Shown here: positions 54,295-62,999 of the stretch, piece after piece
Layout of the letters: each line of letters starts with the position of its first letter
Numbering within the stretch: the stretch's first letter is position 1
DNA from: Candidatus Nanopelagicus abundans
Lineage (GTDB): Bacteria > Actinomycetota > Actinomycetes > Nanopelagicales > Nanopelagicaceae
NCBI RefSeq assembly: GCF_002288305.1
Contig: NZ_CP016779.1
Location: 310,001 to 374,000 of the forward strand
DNA length: 64,000 nt
Direction of reading: 5' to 3'
The notes under the pieces: generated by a model
What the model saw: the letters and a program-made list of their open reading frames with translations, nothing else
Databases searched by the model: none
What the model was told of the DNA's origin: nothing
Made by a program: the position numbers and the translations under genes

Positions 54295-55101
54295 TTATTT
54301 ATCCAAAATCTTCATGGCTTCATCAACAGTTGCATCTTGATGCACAATTGCACGTATTGATTTAATAAATTTAGCTGGGTTTGCATGCTGCACTACATTT
54401 CGGCCATAAACAACACCAGAGGCACCGCTATCAATAGCAATTCTTGTTCGTTCAATTAACTCACGGGGTGTTACTTGGCCACCACCTCGAACTAGTACTG
54501 GCACGCCAGAGGCAATTTCAACTACCTGATGAAAATCACTCATTGGGGTAGTGGCATCGACTTTAATAATATCGGCTCCAAGCTCAACTGCTTGGCGCAC
54601 TAGAGATGCAATCTTATTTACATCACCAACTGAGGCAGAACCTGCTCCAGCTTTTGCTGTCATTACTAACGGTTCAACCATTAATGGAATTGCTGCTTTC
54701 TTACACTTTGCTACAGCTAACTGAATATTTTGAATACATTGTTCTTGTAATCTAGAGTTTTCATCTAAATTAAGAAGATTTAGAACTACACAGGCAACAT
54801 TCTTATCATTTGCAAGATCTAGGCTTGCAATATTGGCGGTATCCCAAGCGTAATCAATATCCCGTGCCTCATATACATTTGTGACATCAAGGCGAAGGGC
54901 AATTGCTACATTAGTTTTTAACTTTAATTTGTTAAATATCTTTAATCCACCTGGATTTAATTGAATAACATCAGGCTTTCCAGCCAAAATTTGGGGTAGG
55001 GCAGTGGCTAAGTTTTCAATACCTTTTGCAAAAGATCGATCACCAAAAACACCTAGATCTAGAGCAATATTTATACATTTTTTTGATTTAGGGTCAAACA
55101 T
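54295..55101 (-). CDS. class I aldolase, LsrF/FbaB (DeoC-like) family
   Basis: TIM-barrel aldolase of 268 residues. ALDLGVFG near the start, LGADIIKVDATTP (about 185-197) with the Schiff-base Lys, VPVLVRGGGQVTP, and SGASGVVYGRNVVQHANP (about 228-245), which aligns with the GASGVDMGRNIFQSDHP end of LsrF. The ATG at 55101 has AAGAAG upstream; a TTG at 55131, inside the dehydrogenase gene, is the alternative. It probably cleaves or rearranges the phosphorylated product of the FGGY kinase, giving a triose phosphate. Confidence 0.85.
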   Translation of the reverse strand: MFDPKSKKCINIALDLGVFGDRSFAKGIENLATALPQILAGKPDVIQLNPGGLKIFNKLKLKTNVAIALRLDVTNVYEARDIDYAWDTANIASLDLANDKNVACVVLNLLNLDENSRLQEQCIQNIQLAVAKCKKAAIPLMVEPLVMTAKAGAGSASVGDVNKIASLVRQAVELGADIIKVDATTPMSDFHQVVEIASGVPVLVRGGGQVTPRELIERTRIAIDSGASGVVYGRNVVQHANPAKFIKSIRAIVHQDATVDEAMKILDK

Positions 55102-55114
55102 TTTACTTCTTGAA

Positions 55115-56002
55115 TTACTCAACGAGATCAACTCCTGCTCGCTTAGATATTACCTTGACAATTGCAGAGGCATTTAATTCACCAAGACCAGCGTCAACAC
55201 CCTCTTTGGCTAACTCTTCGGTAGTACTAGCAATAGTTACAGGAGAGTTAAAACGCTTAGCAAAAGCTTGAATTAATCGGGCATCCTTTAACATAAGTTT
55301 TAGCGGGAAGTTAACCTCATAATCACCCTTAATAACACCAGCACCAACACCAGCGTAGATAGGTGTTTTAAAATCCGCTACTGCAGCTACTTCAAGAACT
55401 TTGCGAAGATCTAGACCAGCATTTTTTGCAAGAGATAGCGCTTCACCAATTGAAACTATTTGAGATGCTACAAGTAGATTTCCTACTAATTTCATTTTGG
55501 CACCATTACCAGATTTACCCATGTAATGAGTGGTTTCACTTATTGGTTTAAGTACAGACAAACTCTTATTAAATACAGTTTCATCTCCACCAATTACTAT
55601 CCAAAGACCACCATCTCGGGCCTCACCTTTAGTACCAAAGACTGGCGCGTCAAGGAAGGCAACCCTATTTTTCTCATAGATCACTCGCTCTTCATCACTA
55701 GTTTGTGGATCAATAGTTGATAGATCAATTGCAATAGTTCCTGGCTTAACTTTGGCTGCTAAATTATGTCCACCGGTAATTACATCTTTAATGGCAGCAT
55801 CATCTGCTAGGCAGTACATGAAGAAATCAGCATCTTTAAGCAAGTCAGCTGGATCTGAAACGGTTTTAGCACCGATCTTCTCAATCTCTTTTAACTTAGC
55901 AGCGGTTCGATTCCATACAGTTACATCATGGCCAGCCTTTACTAAATTTCCCACCATGCCAGTGCCCATGATGCCAAGTCCAATAAAGCTAACCTTTGCC
56001 AT
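55115..56002 (-). CDS. 3-hydroxyisobutyrate-dehydrogenase-family oxidoreductase
   Basis: Beta-hydroxyacid dehydrogenase of 295 residues. GLGIMGTGMVGNLVKAGHDVTVWNRT (7-32) is the dinucleotide loop with Asn-Arg favouring NADP. FLDAPVFGTKGEA is the substrate loop, and GNGAKMKLVGNLLVA (about 166-180) holds the catalytic lysine. Relatives include tartronate-semialdehyde reductase, L-threonate dehydrogenase (LtnD) and HIBADH. GAGAGG before ATG. Its product may be a sugar-acid intermediate for the aldolase that follows. Confidence 0.85.
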   Translation of the reverse strand: MAKVSFIGLGIMGTGMVGNLVKAGHDVTVWNRTAAKLKEIEKIGAKTVSDPADLLKDADFFMYCLADDAAIKDVITGGHNLAAKVKPGTIAIDLSTIDPQTSDEERVIYEKNRVAFLDAPVFGTKGEARDGGLWIVIGGDETVFNKSLSVLKPISETTHYMGKSGNGAKMKLVGNLLVASQIVSIGEALSLAKNAGLDLRKVLEVAAVADFKTPIYAGVGAGVIKGDYEVNFPLKLMLKDARLIQAFAKRFNSPVTIASTTEELAKEGVDAGLGELNASAIVKVISKRAGVDLVE

Positions 56003-56021
56003 GCCAGTTACCTCTCAGAAG

Positions 56022-56825
56022 TTATCTAGATTTATTTGCTGCTTGTACTAATTCAATTACTCGCTTTGGATCAACTGGATTAAAGGTTTTGCCATCAATT
56101 TTCATAGCACTGCCTGAAATCACACCATCTGCCATCTCTAAAGTTTTAGCAACTGTTTGAGCATTCACTCCAGTATTTGCAAAAATAGGTATGTTTTTAG
56201 CAGCACTCTTTGCTTCTAATAGGTCAGCTTCACTAAATGCCACACCAGCTACTGGGCCAGAAATTAATATTGCATCAAATCCAAAGTACTCAGCCGCCTT
56301 AGCCCGTTGGGCAACAGTTCGGCCTTCAAGTGCTGAAGCAAACTCAGGAACAATATTGGTAAATAGTGCAATTTGATCTGCCTTTAATCTTGTGCGAGCT
56401 TGTGCAACTAAGGCTGGATCTGGACTTAGTACACCCATCTCACTGGCAAAGGAACCACACATAACTTCGCGCACAAATGAGGCGCCACAACCAGCAGCAG
56501 CTTCAATTGAAGCAATTGGATCCCATAACAGGTTTACGCCATAGGGAATTTTAATTTGATCATAAACTGCACCAACTAAAAATGTTGTCCAAGCCCCAAC
56601 TTCAGAACTTAATTTTGTGGTGTACGGAAGATCTGACTCATTACAAAATAAGAGTCCATCAATTCCACCATCTTGTAACGCTTTAATATCTGCCTTAACT
56701 GCAGTGATAATTGATTTTAAATCTGGGTTTGATTTTGCTTGCGGCTGTCCGGGTGAGGCAGGTAGGTGCACCATGCCAATAATGGGTTTTTTTGCTTTAA
56801 ATATCTTATCTAGTGGGATAGCCAT
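56022..56825 (-). CDS. BtpA/SgcQ-family protein
   Basis: TIM-barrel protein of 267 residues of the BtpA family, whose enzymatic role is unknown. IIGMVHLPASPGQP (about 15-28), GIDGLLFCNESDLPY, GVNLLWDPIASIEAA, FVREVMCG and FDAILISGPVAG are the family blocks. Members include SgcQ of the E. coli sgc operon. ATG at 56825 follows AAAGGT; a TTG one codon earlier is less likely. Its co-occurrence with the M42 protein at 50605 repeats the sgcQ-sgcX partnership. Confidence 0.85.
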   Translation of the reverse strand: MAIPLDKIFKAKKPIIGMVHLPASPGQPQAKSNPDLKSIITAVKADIKALQDGGIDGLLFCNESDLPYTTKLSSEVGAWTTFLVGAVYDQIKIPYGVNLLWDPIASIEAAAGCGASFVREVMCGSFASEMGVLSPDPALVAQARTRLKADQIALFTNIVPEFASALEGRTVAQRAKAAEYFGFDAILISGPVAGVAFSEADLLEAKSAAKNIPIFANTGVNAQTVAKTLEMADGVISGSAMKIDGKTFNPVDPKRVIELVQAANKSR

Positions 56826-56939
56826 CAATTACCTTTCAGTGAAAGAGAATTATAACATGAAAAATTAGTTCAAATTTACAACAGTTATGCTAAAACATTT
56901 TGGATTAGCAAGTGAAATCTAGTAATACTTCTACTAAAT

Positions 56940-57251
56940 TTAAATACTTGATTTTGCGTTTTCACCACCAAATAGCGCACTGCCTTGGTAAACAGTTAAT
57001 GGATTAGCTAAGAGATCATCTAGCATCCCTAAAAATGCTTTCACATGAGCTGTTTCAAGATGTGATTTAAATGCTGCTTCATTCTCATACACTTCAATAT
57101 TCATAAATACACCAGGACGATCAATTAACTCATGAACGGCGTAACTTTTCACACCAGACTCCTGCCAAGAAGCACTAGCACCATTATGTAGTTGTTTGCG
57201 TAACTCATCTGCTTTGCCTGCCTTGGCCTCAAATATCGCAGTTACTATCAT
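56940..57251 (-). CDS. ABM-fold protein (YgiN/LsrG-like)
   Basis: Small protein of 103 residues: MIVTAIFEAKAGKADELRKQL, SGVKSYAVHELIDRPGVFMNIEVYENEAAFKSHLE, a dimeric ferredoxin-like monooxygenase fold. It is the promoter-proximal gene of the leftward operon, 112 bases before BtpA. RBS AGGAG. In the lsr operon an ABM protein (LsrG) is the sugar-phosphate isomerase acting before LsrF; a similar role is possible here. Confidence 0.75.
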   Translation of the reverse strand: MIVTAIFEAKAGKADELRKQLHNGASASWQESGVKSYAVHELIDRPGVFMNIEVYENEAAFKSHLETAHVKAFLGMLDDLLANPLTVYQGSALFGGENAKSSI

Positions 57252-57277
57252 GATTCTCCTATCAAGTTTAATTTACC

Positions 57278-57308
57278 CTAATTAAGTTAAAGTCTTTCAC
57301 TTAATTAG
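57278..57308. repeat. AT-rich inverted repeat before ABM gene
   Basis: CTAATTAAGT and ACTTAATTAG, perfect 10-bp arms, 11-base spacer. It lies 19 bases past the aldo/keto reductase stop and 27 bases before the next leftward start, so it is either operator or terminator; the low GC favours an operator. Confidence 0.45.
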
Positions 57309-57326
57309 CAGAAATTCAATACTTTA

Positions 57327-58256
57327 TTAACGCTTACTTGCAATATTTAGTCGATCAACCTGCTCTTTAGACAAATTAACAATTTGAATAATCTCATCTA
57401 GCTGCTCAACTGTTCTAGCACTTGCAATTGGTGTGCTAATGGCGTTATTTGACCTTAGCCATGCTAAGGCAATTGCAGCTACTGCAGCTTTATGTTCTTT
57501 GGCAATTTCATCTAAGACAGTTAGGGTTGAAAGGCCAACCTGATCTAAATATTCACTTGCTGAGGTTGATCTAACTGAGTTAACTGTGTTCACACCTCGA
57601 TATTTTCCAGTCAAAAATCCTTTAGCCAAACCATAAAAAGGTAGCGCTGAGAGATTATGTTTTATCACAACCTGTGCTTGCTCTGATTCAAATGGATCTC
57701 TCACCATCAGGTTGTAGTGATCTTGTAGCGCAATGTAGGAGGCTAAGTTATTTCGCTTAGATATCAAGAGCGCTTGTTCAAATCTATCTGCTTTATGTTG
57801 AGAGGCAGCAATGTATCTAATTTTTCCCTCTTTAATTAATTCAGTGTAAGTAACTAATGTATCTATCGTTGGAACTACCAGGTCATCTTCGTGTGAGTAG
57901 TAGATATCAATATAATCAGTTTGAAGTCTTGAAAGTGAATCATTTAGTGCCGCCTTAATGTTATCTGGTGATAATCCACGCCTAGTTGATAGTTTGGCAA
58001 CTTTTGTAGCTAAGACAATTTTGTCTCTATTACCTCGCGCCTTCATCCAGTTACCAATTATGGTCTCAGATTCACCGCCAGTATTACCTTCCTTCCACTG
58101 CGAATAATTATCTGCTGTATCAAGAAAATTACCACCATGGGTGACGTATGCATCTAGGACTTTAAAAGATTGCTCCTGATCAGCGCTCCAACCAAACACA
58201 TTTGTGCCCAAACACAATGGGTACACAGATAAGTTGGTCTGAGCAAGGGTAATCAT
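57327..58256 (-). CDS. aldo/keto reductase
   Basis: NADPH-dependent reductase of 309 residues, (alpha/beta)8 barrel. NFLDTADNYSQW (about 38-49) holds Asp and Tyr of the catalytic tetrad, IVLATKVAK the Lys, and DYIDIYYSHEDD the His. ISTPIASARTVEQL (about 273-286) is the cofactor phosphate loop. Of the YajO/general-stress AKR type. Could be a separate gene or feed the neighbouring catabolic operon. Confidence 0.85.
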   Translation of the reverse strand: MITLAQTNLSVYPLCLGTNVFGWSADQEQSFKVLDAYVTHGGNFLDTADNYSQWKEGNTGGESETIIGNWMKARGNRDKIVLATKVAKLSTRRGLSPDNIKAALNDSLSRLQTDYIDIYYSHEDDLVVPTIDTLVTYTELIKEGKIRYIAASQHKADRFEQALLISKRNNLASYIALQDHYNLMVRDPFESEQAQVVIKHNLSALPFYGLAKGFLTGKYRGVNTVNSVRSTSASEYLDQVGLSTLTVLDEIAKEHKAAVAAIALAWLRSNNAISTPIASARTVEQLDEIIQIVNLSKEQVDRLNIASKR

Positions 58257-58282
58257 TGAGAGATATACCTAAACTCTAAGAC

Positions 58283-59050
58283 TTAGGCAGGTGGTATTAA
58301 TGTGTTTGCAAAGATCTGCCATGCAAGTGCTGACTTTGCAACCAAAGATAGGGTGATATAGGTAGCCTCACCACGAAGGTAATCACTCCATTTACCCACC
58401 TTTTTATATTGCAGAAATTGCACAAGTGCAAATGAGTTAAAGAATAAGAAGATAGTAAATACAATTACATAAACAAATGCTGGAGCCTTTGTTTCTCCGG
58501 CGCCACCTATGCCAAAGACATAAAAACAAAGCGCAATCCAGGGCACAAGCCCGGTAATACAACCAAAGATGTATGGAAGCCAACCACCGTTTCCTGGGCT
58601 CTCATACTTCTCTTGCAACCAGCCAAATAAAATCATTGAAGCATTAACGCCAAAGATAGAGATGATTGCAGTTATATCTGCAACACCAGTAACTTGCGCA
58701 ATTAAAACAATCATTACCGATGAGCTAATTGAGTACTCAACCCAACGGAAATAATTACGTTTTAACGCCAAGCCTGCTGCATATCTTGGATAAAACTTGC
58801 CACTTGCAACTAAGAAGTGGAAAAAGGCCGAAAGACCTAAAAAGATTGCAACTGTTAAACCAATTGGTGTTTCAAATAATGTTACTGGGGGAGCATATGT
58901 GCTTCCTGGTGGGCCAGACATATAGGTAGCATTTATTGGAAGTGAGAAGTCACTACTTAGGGCAAGTACTGCTGCCATTTGAGCTAGGTGTAATACACCA
59001 GCGTAGATATTAGTTTTACGTAATCTTTCAGCCGTTAATGGTTTACTCAT
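58283..59050 (-). CDS. heliorhodopsin
   Basis: Seven-span retinal protein with inverted topology (N-terminus inside), 255 residues. Compared with heliorhodopsin 48C12, all key residues recur at a constant offset of two: His21 (H23), His78 (H80), counter-ion Glu105 (E107) in FRWVEYSISSS, and retinal Lys239 (K241) in LSLVAKSALAWQIF. Function of the family is a light sensor or channel/regulator, not a proton pump. Leaderless start (TATCTT box). It diverges from a DoxX-like gene 46 bases away. Confidence 0.96.
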   Translation of the reverse strand: MSKPLTAERLRKTNIYAGVLHLAQMAAVLALSSDFSLPINATYMSGPPGSTYAPPVTLFETPIGLTVAIFLGLSAFFHFLVASGKFYPRYAAGLALKRNYFRWVEYSISSSVMIVLIAQVTGVADITAIISIFGVNASMILFGWLQEKYESPGNGGWLPYIFGCITGLVPWIALCFYVFGIGGAGETKAPAFVYVIVFTIFLFFNSFALVQFLQYKKVGKWSDYLRGEATYITLSLVAKSALAWQIFANTLIPPA

Positions 59051-59056
59051 AGTTTA

Positions 59057-59062
59057 AAGATA
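59057..59062 (-). promoter_or_regulatory. -10 box, leaderless promoter of heliorhodopsin
   Basis: TATCTT, six bases (TAAACT), ATG at 59050; same hexamer as before the ABM gene at 5887. Confidence 0.6.
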
Positions 59063-59096
59063 GCCTAAATAAGAAAATATCGGCTTTACTTACCCC

Positions 59097-59510
59097 ATGG
59101 CGTTAATAAAAACTCTTGCCCAACTAGGCCTCGGTGCATTTCTGCTATCAGCTGGCATCAGCCACCTTGAATCAAATAGAACAGAGTTCTTAGCCCAGGT
59201 ACCAACCTGGCTGCCACTTGATCCTGACTTTGTAGTCATCGCATCCGGCTTAGTTGAAATTACTCTAGGTGTACTACTTATTACTACCGCATTAATATTT
59301 AAAAAGTATCGCGGGGTAATTGGCATAAGTACTGCAGTATTTTTTATTCTTATTTTTCCTGGCAATATTAATCAGTATGTAAATCAAATAGATGCCTTTG
59401 GCTTAGATACAGATACCAAGCGATTAATTCGCCTCTTCTTTCAACCACCATTAGTTATCTGGGCGCTTTGGTGTAGTAATGCATTTAGATTGATAAAAAA
59501 GTTTAGGTAA
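59097..59510 (+). CDS. DoxX-like four-span membrane protein
   Basis: Membrane protein of 137 residues with four hydrophobic segments (about 7-22, 40-62, 68-88, 112-130). LGLGAFLLSAGISHLESNRTEF and SGLVEITLGVLLITTALIFKKYRG match the DoxX/DoxD-like family, which works in thiol or quinone redox and stress. Divergent from heliorhodopsin with only 46 bases between the starts, so the promoters overlap and co-regulation is plausible. Confidence 0.75.
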   Translation: MALIKTLAQLGLGAFLLSAGISHLESNRTEFLAQVPTWLPLDPDFVVIASGLVEITLGVLLITTALIFKKYRGVIGISTAVFFILIFPGNINQYVNQIDAFGLDTDTKRLIRLFFQPPLVIWALWCSNAFRLIKKFR

Positions 59511-59517
59511 ATAATCT

Positions 59518-60318
59518 CTATAAAAGAGTGTAACCACCATCAATTGATAAAATTTGACCTGTAATATAATCAGAAGCAGGTACAGAGAAAAAAAGAACTC
59601 CTTGACTAATATCAGTCACCTCAGCCATATGGCCAGCCGGAGTTAATTCATTAATTTTTTTACCTATTTTAATCCCATCGGGAGATAAAAGAAGGTCTGT
59701 CAGCATTTTTGTTGCTGTATACCCAGGTGTAATGCAATTTACTCTAACGCCAGACTTTATCCACTCAACGGCCAGGCCTCTAGTTAGGTGGATTAATCCA
59801 GCTTTGCTTGTTAGGTAATGCACATGACTATGTTCACTATTTACAATCAATCCAGATATCGATGAAATATTTACAATTTTGCCGTACTTATTATCAATCA
59901 TCATCTTGCCAAACTGTTGTGAGAGTTGGAAAGCTGATGAAAGATTAGTCTTTATCATCAAGTCCCAATCTTCAGTAGTAATATCAAGAGCAGATTTCCA
60001 TTGACCTATACCTGCATTATTAATCAAAATGTCAGCTCTTTTGTACTTCTTTGCTACATAATCTTGTAATGCTTTAATCTCCACTGTATTAACTAAATCT
60101 GCAACAAAATAACTGGACTGTCCTTTTTTATTTAACTCTGTAGACACCGCATTTAAATTATCTTCATTTCTCCCAACAATAATTACATTAGCACCTGCTT
60201 CAACTAATGCGTGTGCACAAGATTCTCCAATTCCTTGTCCACCACCAGTTACTATGGCAATTTTTCCGTCAATCCTATATTGATCTAAATGTGACTTGTG
60301 CTTCCAATTTTCTGCCAT
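59518..60318 (-). CDS. short-chain dehydrogenase (polyol type)
   Basis: SDR-family oxidoreductase of 266 residues. IVTGGGQGIGESCAHAL (about 22-38) is the cofactor loop, INNAGIG the NAG motif, IVNISSISG the Ser, and HYLTSKAGLIHLTRGLA (Y-x-x-x-K) the catalytic pair. The C-terminus GQILSIDGGYTLL is standard. Second gene of a leftward pair with a sorbitol-type MDR dehydrogenase (12 bases apart). Polyol or keto-sugar substrate inferred. Confidence 0.85.
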   Translation of the reverse strand: MAENWKHKSHLDQYRIDGKIAIVTGGGQGIGESCAHALVEAGANVIIVGRNEDNLNAVSTELNKKGQSSYFVADLVNTVEIKALQDYVAKKYKRADILINNAGIGQWKSALDITTEDWDLMIKTNLSSAFQLSQQFGKMMIDNKYGKIVNISSISGLIVNSEHSHVHYLTSKAGLIHLTRGLAVEWIKSGVRVNCITPGYTATKMLTDLLLSPDGIKIGKKINELTPAGHMAEVTDISQGVLFFSVPASDYITGQILSIDGGYTLL

Positions 60319-60330
60319 GGTATTTTATTA

Positions 60331-61368
60331 TTACTTGTCCATGTCAATATGTATTTTGATACCGTTCGGAGGCATATTTTTTGCAAAATCAAAAGCTGCG
60401 ATACTTTCGCTAAAGCCAAAATGATGAGTTATCAATGGTTTTACATTTAATTTACCGCTGCTCATTAAGTCGAGAGCTTTTGGATAAACATGTGCGTATC
60501 TAAATACGCTTTCAATTCTCGCTTCTTTTACGATCGCAGCTGCTAGATCCCACGACACATTTTCAAGTGGAATTCCAATATGAACTACGGTTCCACCTGG
60601 TCTTAAATGTGTAACCACAGCGGCTGCGACTTTTTCATTTCCAGAGCACTCAAAAACTATATCTACCCCTCGACCTCGAGTAGCTTTTGCAATTACTGAT
60701 GTTAAGTCTTCATTAACTGTATTAACAGGGAATACACCCGGAATTGTTCCTGCAATTTCTAATTTAGGTTGCTGTATATCTGTAATTATTACCTTGCTGC
60801 ATCCTCCTGCTAGAGCAGACATAGCTGTTACCAGACCAATTGGTCCTGCTCCGAAAACTAAAGCTATGTCACCAGGTTTGATTCCAGCCCTAGTTGCAGC
60901 CATCATCCCTACGGCAACTGGTTCGACCATTGCTCCCTCTGCAAGTGAGACACCTTCAGGCAATTTAAATGTGAATTGTTCGGGATGAATTACTTCAGGA
61001 CGTAAGCAACCGTGAAAGGGTGGCGTAGCCCAAAAACTAATTTCTGGGTCTAAGTTGTATCTTCCAATCATTAACTCTGGGCTATGTGGATTTGGTACGC
61101 CCGGTTCCATGCAAACTAAGTCACCAATTTTTAAGGATTTTACTTCAGAACCAATTTCAATTATTTCTCCAGCACCTTCATGACCAAGAATCATGGGTGC
61201 TTTTACAACAAACTTACCAATGTAACCATGGGTGTAGTAGTGAACATCGCTGCCACAAATTCCCACTGTTCGCATTCGAATTCGAACATCATTTGGGCCT
61301 AATTTTTCATCGATTGGAAAGTCACGAAGATTTAATTCATTTTTGCGCTCTAAAACTAGTGCCAACAT
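60331..61368 (-). CDS. sorbitol/xylitol dehydrogenase-like MDR enzyme
   Basis: Zinc-dependent polyol dehydrogenase of 345 residues. [13 protein letters not shown] (about 36-48) and ILGHEGAGE hold Cys and His-Glu ligands; [14 protein letters not shown] replaces the usual four-cysteine structural zinc loop, as in sorbitol dehydrogenases. [13 protein letters not shown] (about 170-182) is the NAD loop. ATG at 61368 with AAGGGTGG upstream is preferred to TTG at 61374. Divergent from a sugar-binding protein gene, so it probably oxidises the imported polyol. Confidence 0.85.
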   Translation of the reverse strand: MLALVLERKNELNLRDFPIDEKLGPNDVRIRMRTVGICGSDVHYYTHGYIGKFVVKAPMILGHEGAGEIIEIGSEVKSLKIGDLVCMEPGVPNPHSPELMIGRYNLDPEISFWATPPFHGCLRPEVIHPEQFTFKLPEGVSLAEGAMVEPVAVGMMAATRAGIKPGDIALVFGAGPIGLVTAMSALAGGCSKVIITDIQQPKLEIAGTIPGVFPVNTVNEDLTSVIAKATRGRGVDIVFECSGNEKVAAAVVTHLRPGGTVVHIGIPLENVSWDLAAAIVKEARIESVFRYAHVYPKALDLMSSGKLNVKPLITHHFGFSESIAAFDFAKNMPPNGIKIHIDMDK

Positions 61369-61430
61369 ACCCAACCACCCTTAAGTTAGAGCAAGTAAGT
61401 AATTTCCCTGCCATTTGTATTCTAAGGCGC

Positions 61431-61446
61431 ATTCCTCGCTAGGAAT
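61431..61446. promoter_or_regulatory. inverted repeat in polyol-locus divergent promoter
   Basis: ATTCCT and AGGAAT with a 4-base spacer (CGCT), 63 bases upstream of the leftward dehydrogenase start. Candidate operator. The rest of 61369-61610 is promoter-like AT-rich and C-rich sequence with no gene. Confidence 0.4.
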
Positions 61447-61610
61447 AGTGACAAAGTAAAAATCACATTTTTGTTATAAATCTGCGCAAGCCCTATTAAT
61501 CTTGTGTAAACCATAACCCCAAATTCACCCATAAGCCCCCTAGTAAATCGGGGTGACGGGGATTACCATCCCTTGAGGCTCTGATACACAGGGCACAAGA
61601 GAGGTACGCA

Positions 61611-62975
61611 ATGCAAAAGTTAAAAAAAGTATATGCAGCAACAACTGCAACGCTTTTAGCTTTGTCGTTGACTGTTGGTAATGTTTCAAGTGCAAATGCT
61701 GCTTGGGATGTTAAAACAGCTGCAGCCCCTTACAAGGGAACAACAATTAATTTACCATTCCTTGATCGCCCAGGATATAAAGCTGCTATCAAAATGATTC
61801 CAGCTTTTGAAAAAGCAACTGGTATTAAGGTTAAGTATGACATCATTCCTTACGAGAGTACGCTGTCAAAGCTAACACTAGATTTCACTGGTGGAAAAGC
61901 TGCTTATGATGGTGTTCTTGCCGATGTTGTATGGATTGGAAACTTCGGAGCATCTGGTTGGATGGTTCCATTGAAGAAGTTTTACAACGATAAGAAACTT
62001 GCAGATCCAGCATTGAATCTAAAAGGTTTCTTCCCAATTCTTCTTGACTCTTTTGGTACTTGGAACAAGACTGTTTACGGACTGCCATTTGATAACTACG
62101 CAGGCGTAATGTTCTATAACAAGTGCATGCTAAAAGATGCAGGTTTCTCTGGACCAGCAAAAACTTATCAAGAAATTATTGATACATACGGTCCAAAGAT
62201 TTCCAAGGATGGAAAATATGCCTATGCATTACAATCAGCTAGAGGTGAAACTCAATCAGCTGACTCATTTATGCGTATGGTCTGGGCTGGCGGAGGTTCA
62301 TTATTAGACTCTTCATTCAAGCCAAATCTTTCATCTGCTAAGTCAATTGCTGGATTACAATTACGCCAGGATTTGATGAAGTTCATGCCAGCAAGCATCG
62401 TTGCTGATGATCACTCTGAAGTTGTAAATGCATTTGCTGCCGGAAAAGTAGCAATGATTACTGAGTGGAGTGCGTTTAACGCAACAATTACTGATCCAGC
62501 TACCTCTAAGGTAACTCCAGAATGTCTTGGATATGGATTAGAGCCTTCTGGTCCAGTAGGTAAGCCAATGCCAGCACTAGGTGGATTCTCACTAGGAGTT
62601 AGCACAAAGACATCTGCAAAGAAGCAAGCTGCTACTTGGCTCTTCATTCAGTGGGTAACTTCAGAGGCTAATGCCAAGACTTACGTCAAGAATGGCGGAG
62701 TTTCTGGTCGTCAAGCTGTTTACAAAGATGCTGAAGTTGCTAAGTCAGGACTATTCGGACCAATGGTTCAAACTTGGGAGAAATACGGAAACGCAGTGTT
62801 CCGTCCTCGCTTCCCAGAGTGGCCAGCAATGTCTGAAGAAATTGCCGCAGTAGGTACTGATATCCAATCAGGTAAGACTTCTGTAAAAGATGGAGCTGCA
62901 AAGCTTGATGCATCATTACTGAAGATCCTTACAGACGGTGGCTATTACTCTGGCAAGAAGCCAAAGCTTCAATAG
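61611..62975 (+). CDS. CUT1-type extracellular sugar-binding protein
   Basis: Family 1 solute-binding protein of 454 residues (UgpB/MalE/sorbitol-binding type). A classical signal peptide (1-31, ending ANA) is present with no lipobox. [25 protein letters not shown] (about 50-74) and [37 protein letters not shown] and [27 protein letters not shown] follow the family. RBS AGAGAGG. It belongs to a different transporter class from the CUT2 systems elsewhere in the window; the linked dehydrogenases suggest sorbitol, mannitol or a similar polyol. Confidence 0.87.
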   Translation: MQKLKKVYAATTATLLALSLTVGNVSSANAAWDVKTAAAPYKGTTINLPFLDRPGYKAAIKMIPAFEKATGIKVKYDIIPYESTLSKLTLDFTGGKAAYDGVLADVVWIGNFGASGWMVPLKKFYNDKKLADPALNLKGFFPILLDSFGTWNKTVYGLPFDNYAGVMFYNKCMLKDAGFSGPAKTYQEIIDTYGPKISKDGKYAYALQSARGETQSADSFMRMVWAGGGSLLDSSFKPNLSSAKSIAGLQLRQDLMKFMPASIVADDHSEVVNAFAAGKVAMITEWSAFNATITDPATSKVTPECLGYGLEPSGPVGKPMPALGGFSLGVSTKTSAKKQAATWLFIQWVTSEANAKTYVKNGGVSGRQAVYKDAEVAKSGLFGPMVQTWEKYGNAVFRPRFPEWPAMSEEIAAVGTDIQSGKTSVKDGAAKLDASLLKILTDGGYYSGKKPKLQ

Positions 62976-62999
62976 TAATAGACACAAAGGTTTGATTAG

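Noticed and set aside
44156-57251. Calling the locus a true AI-2 (Lsr) quorum-signal uptake system
   Set aside because: Only family-level resemblance is visible, luxS is absent from the window, and the extra genes (M42, BtpA, dehydrogenases, DhaKL) argue for carbohydrate catabolism.
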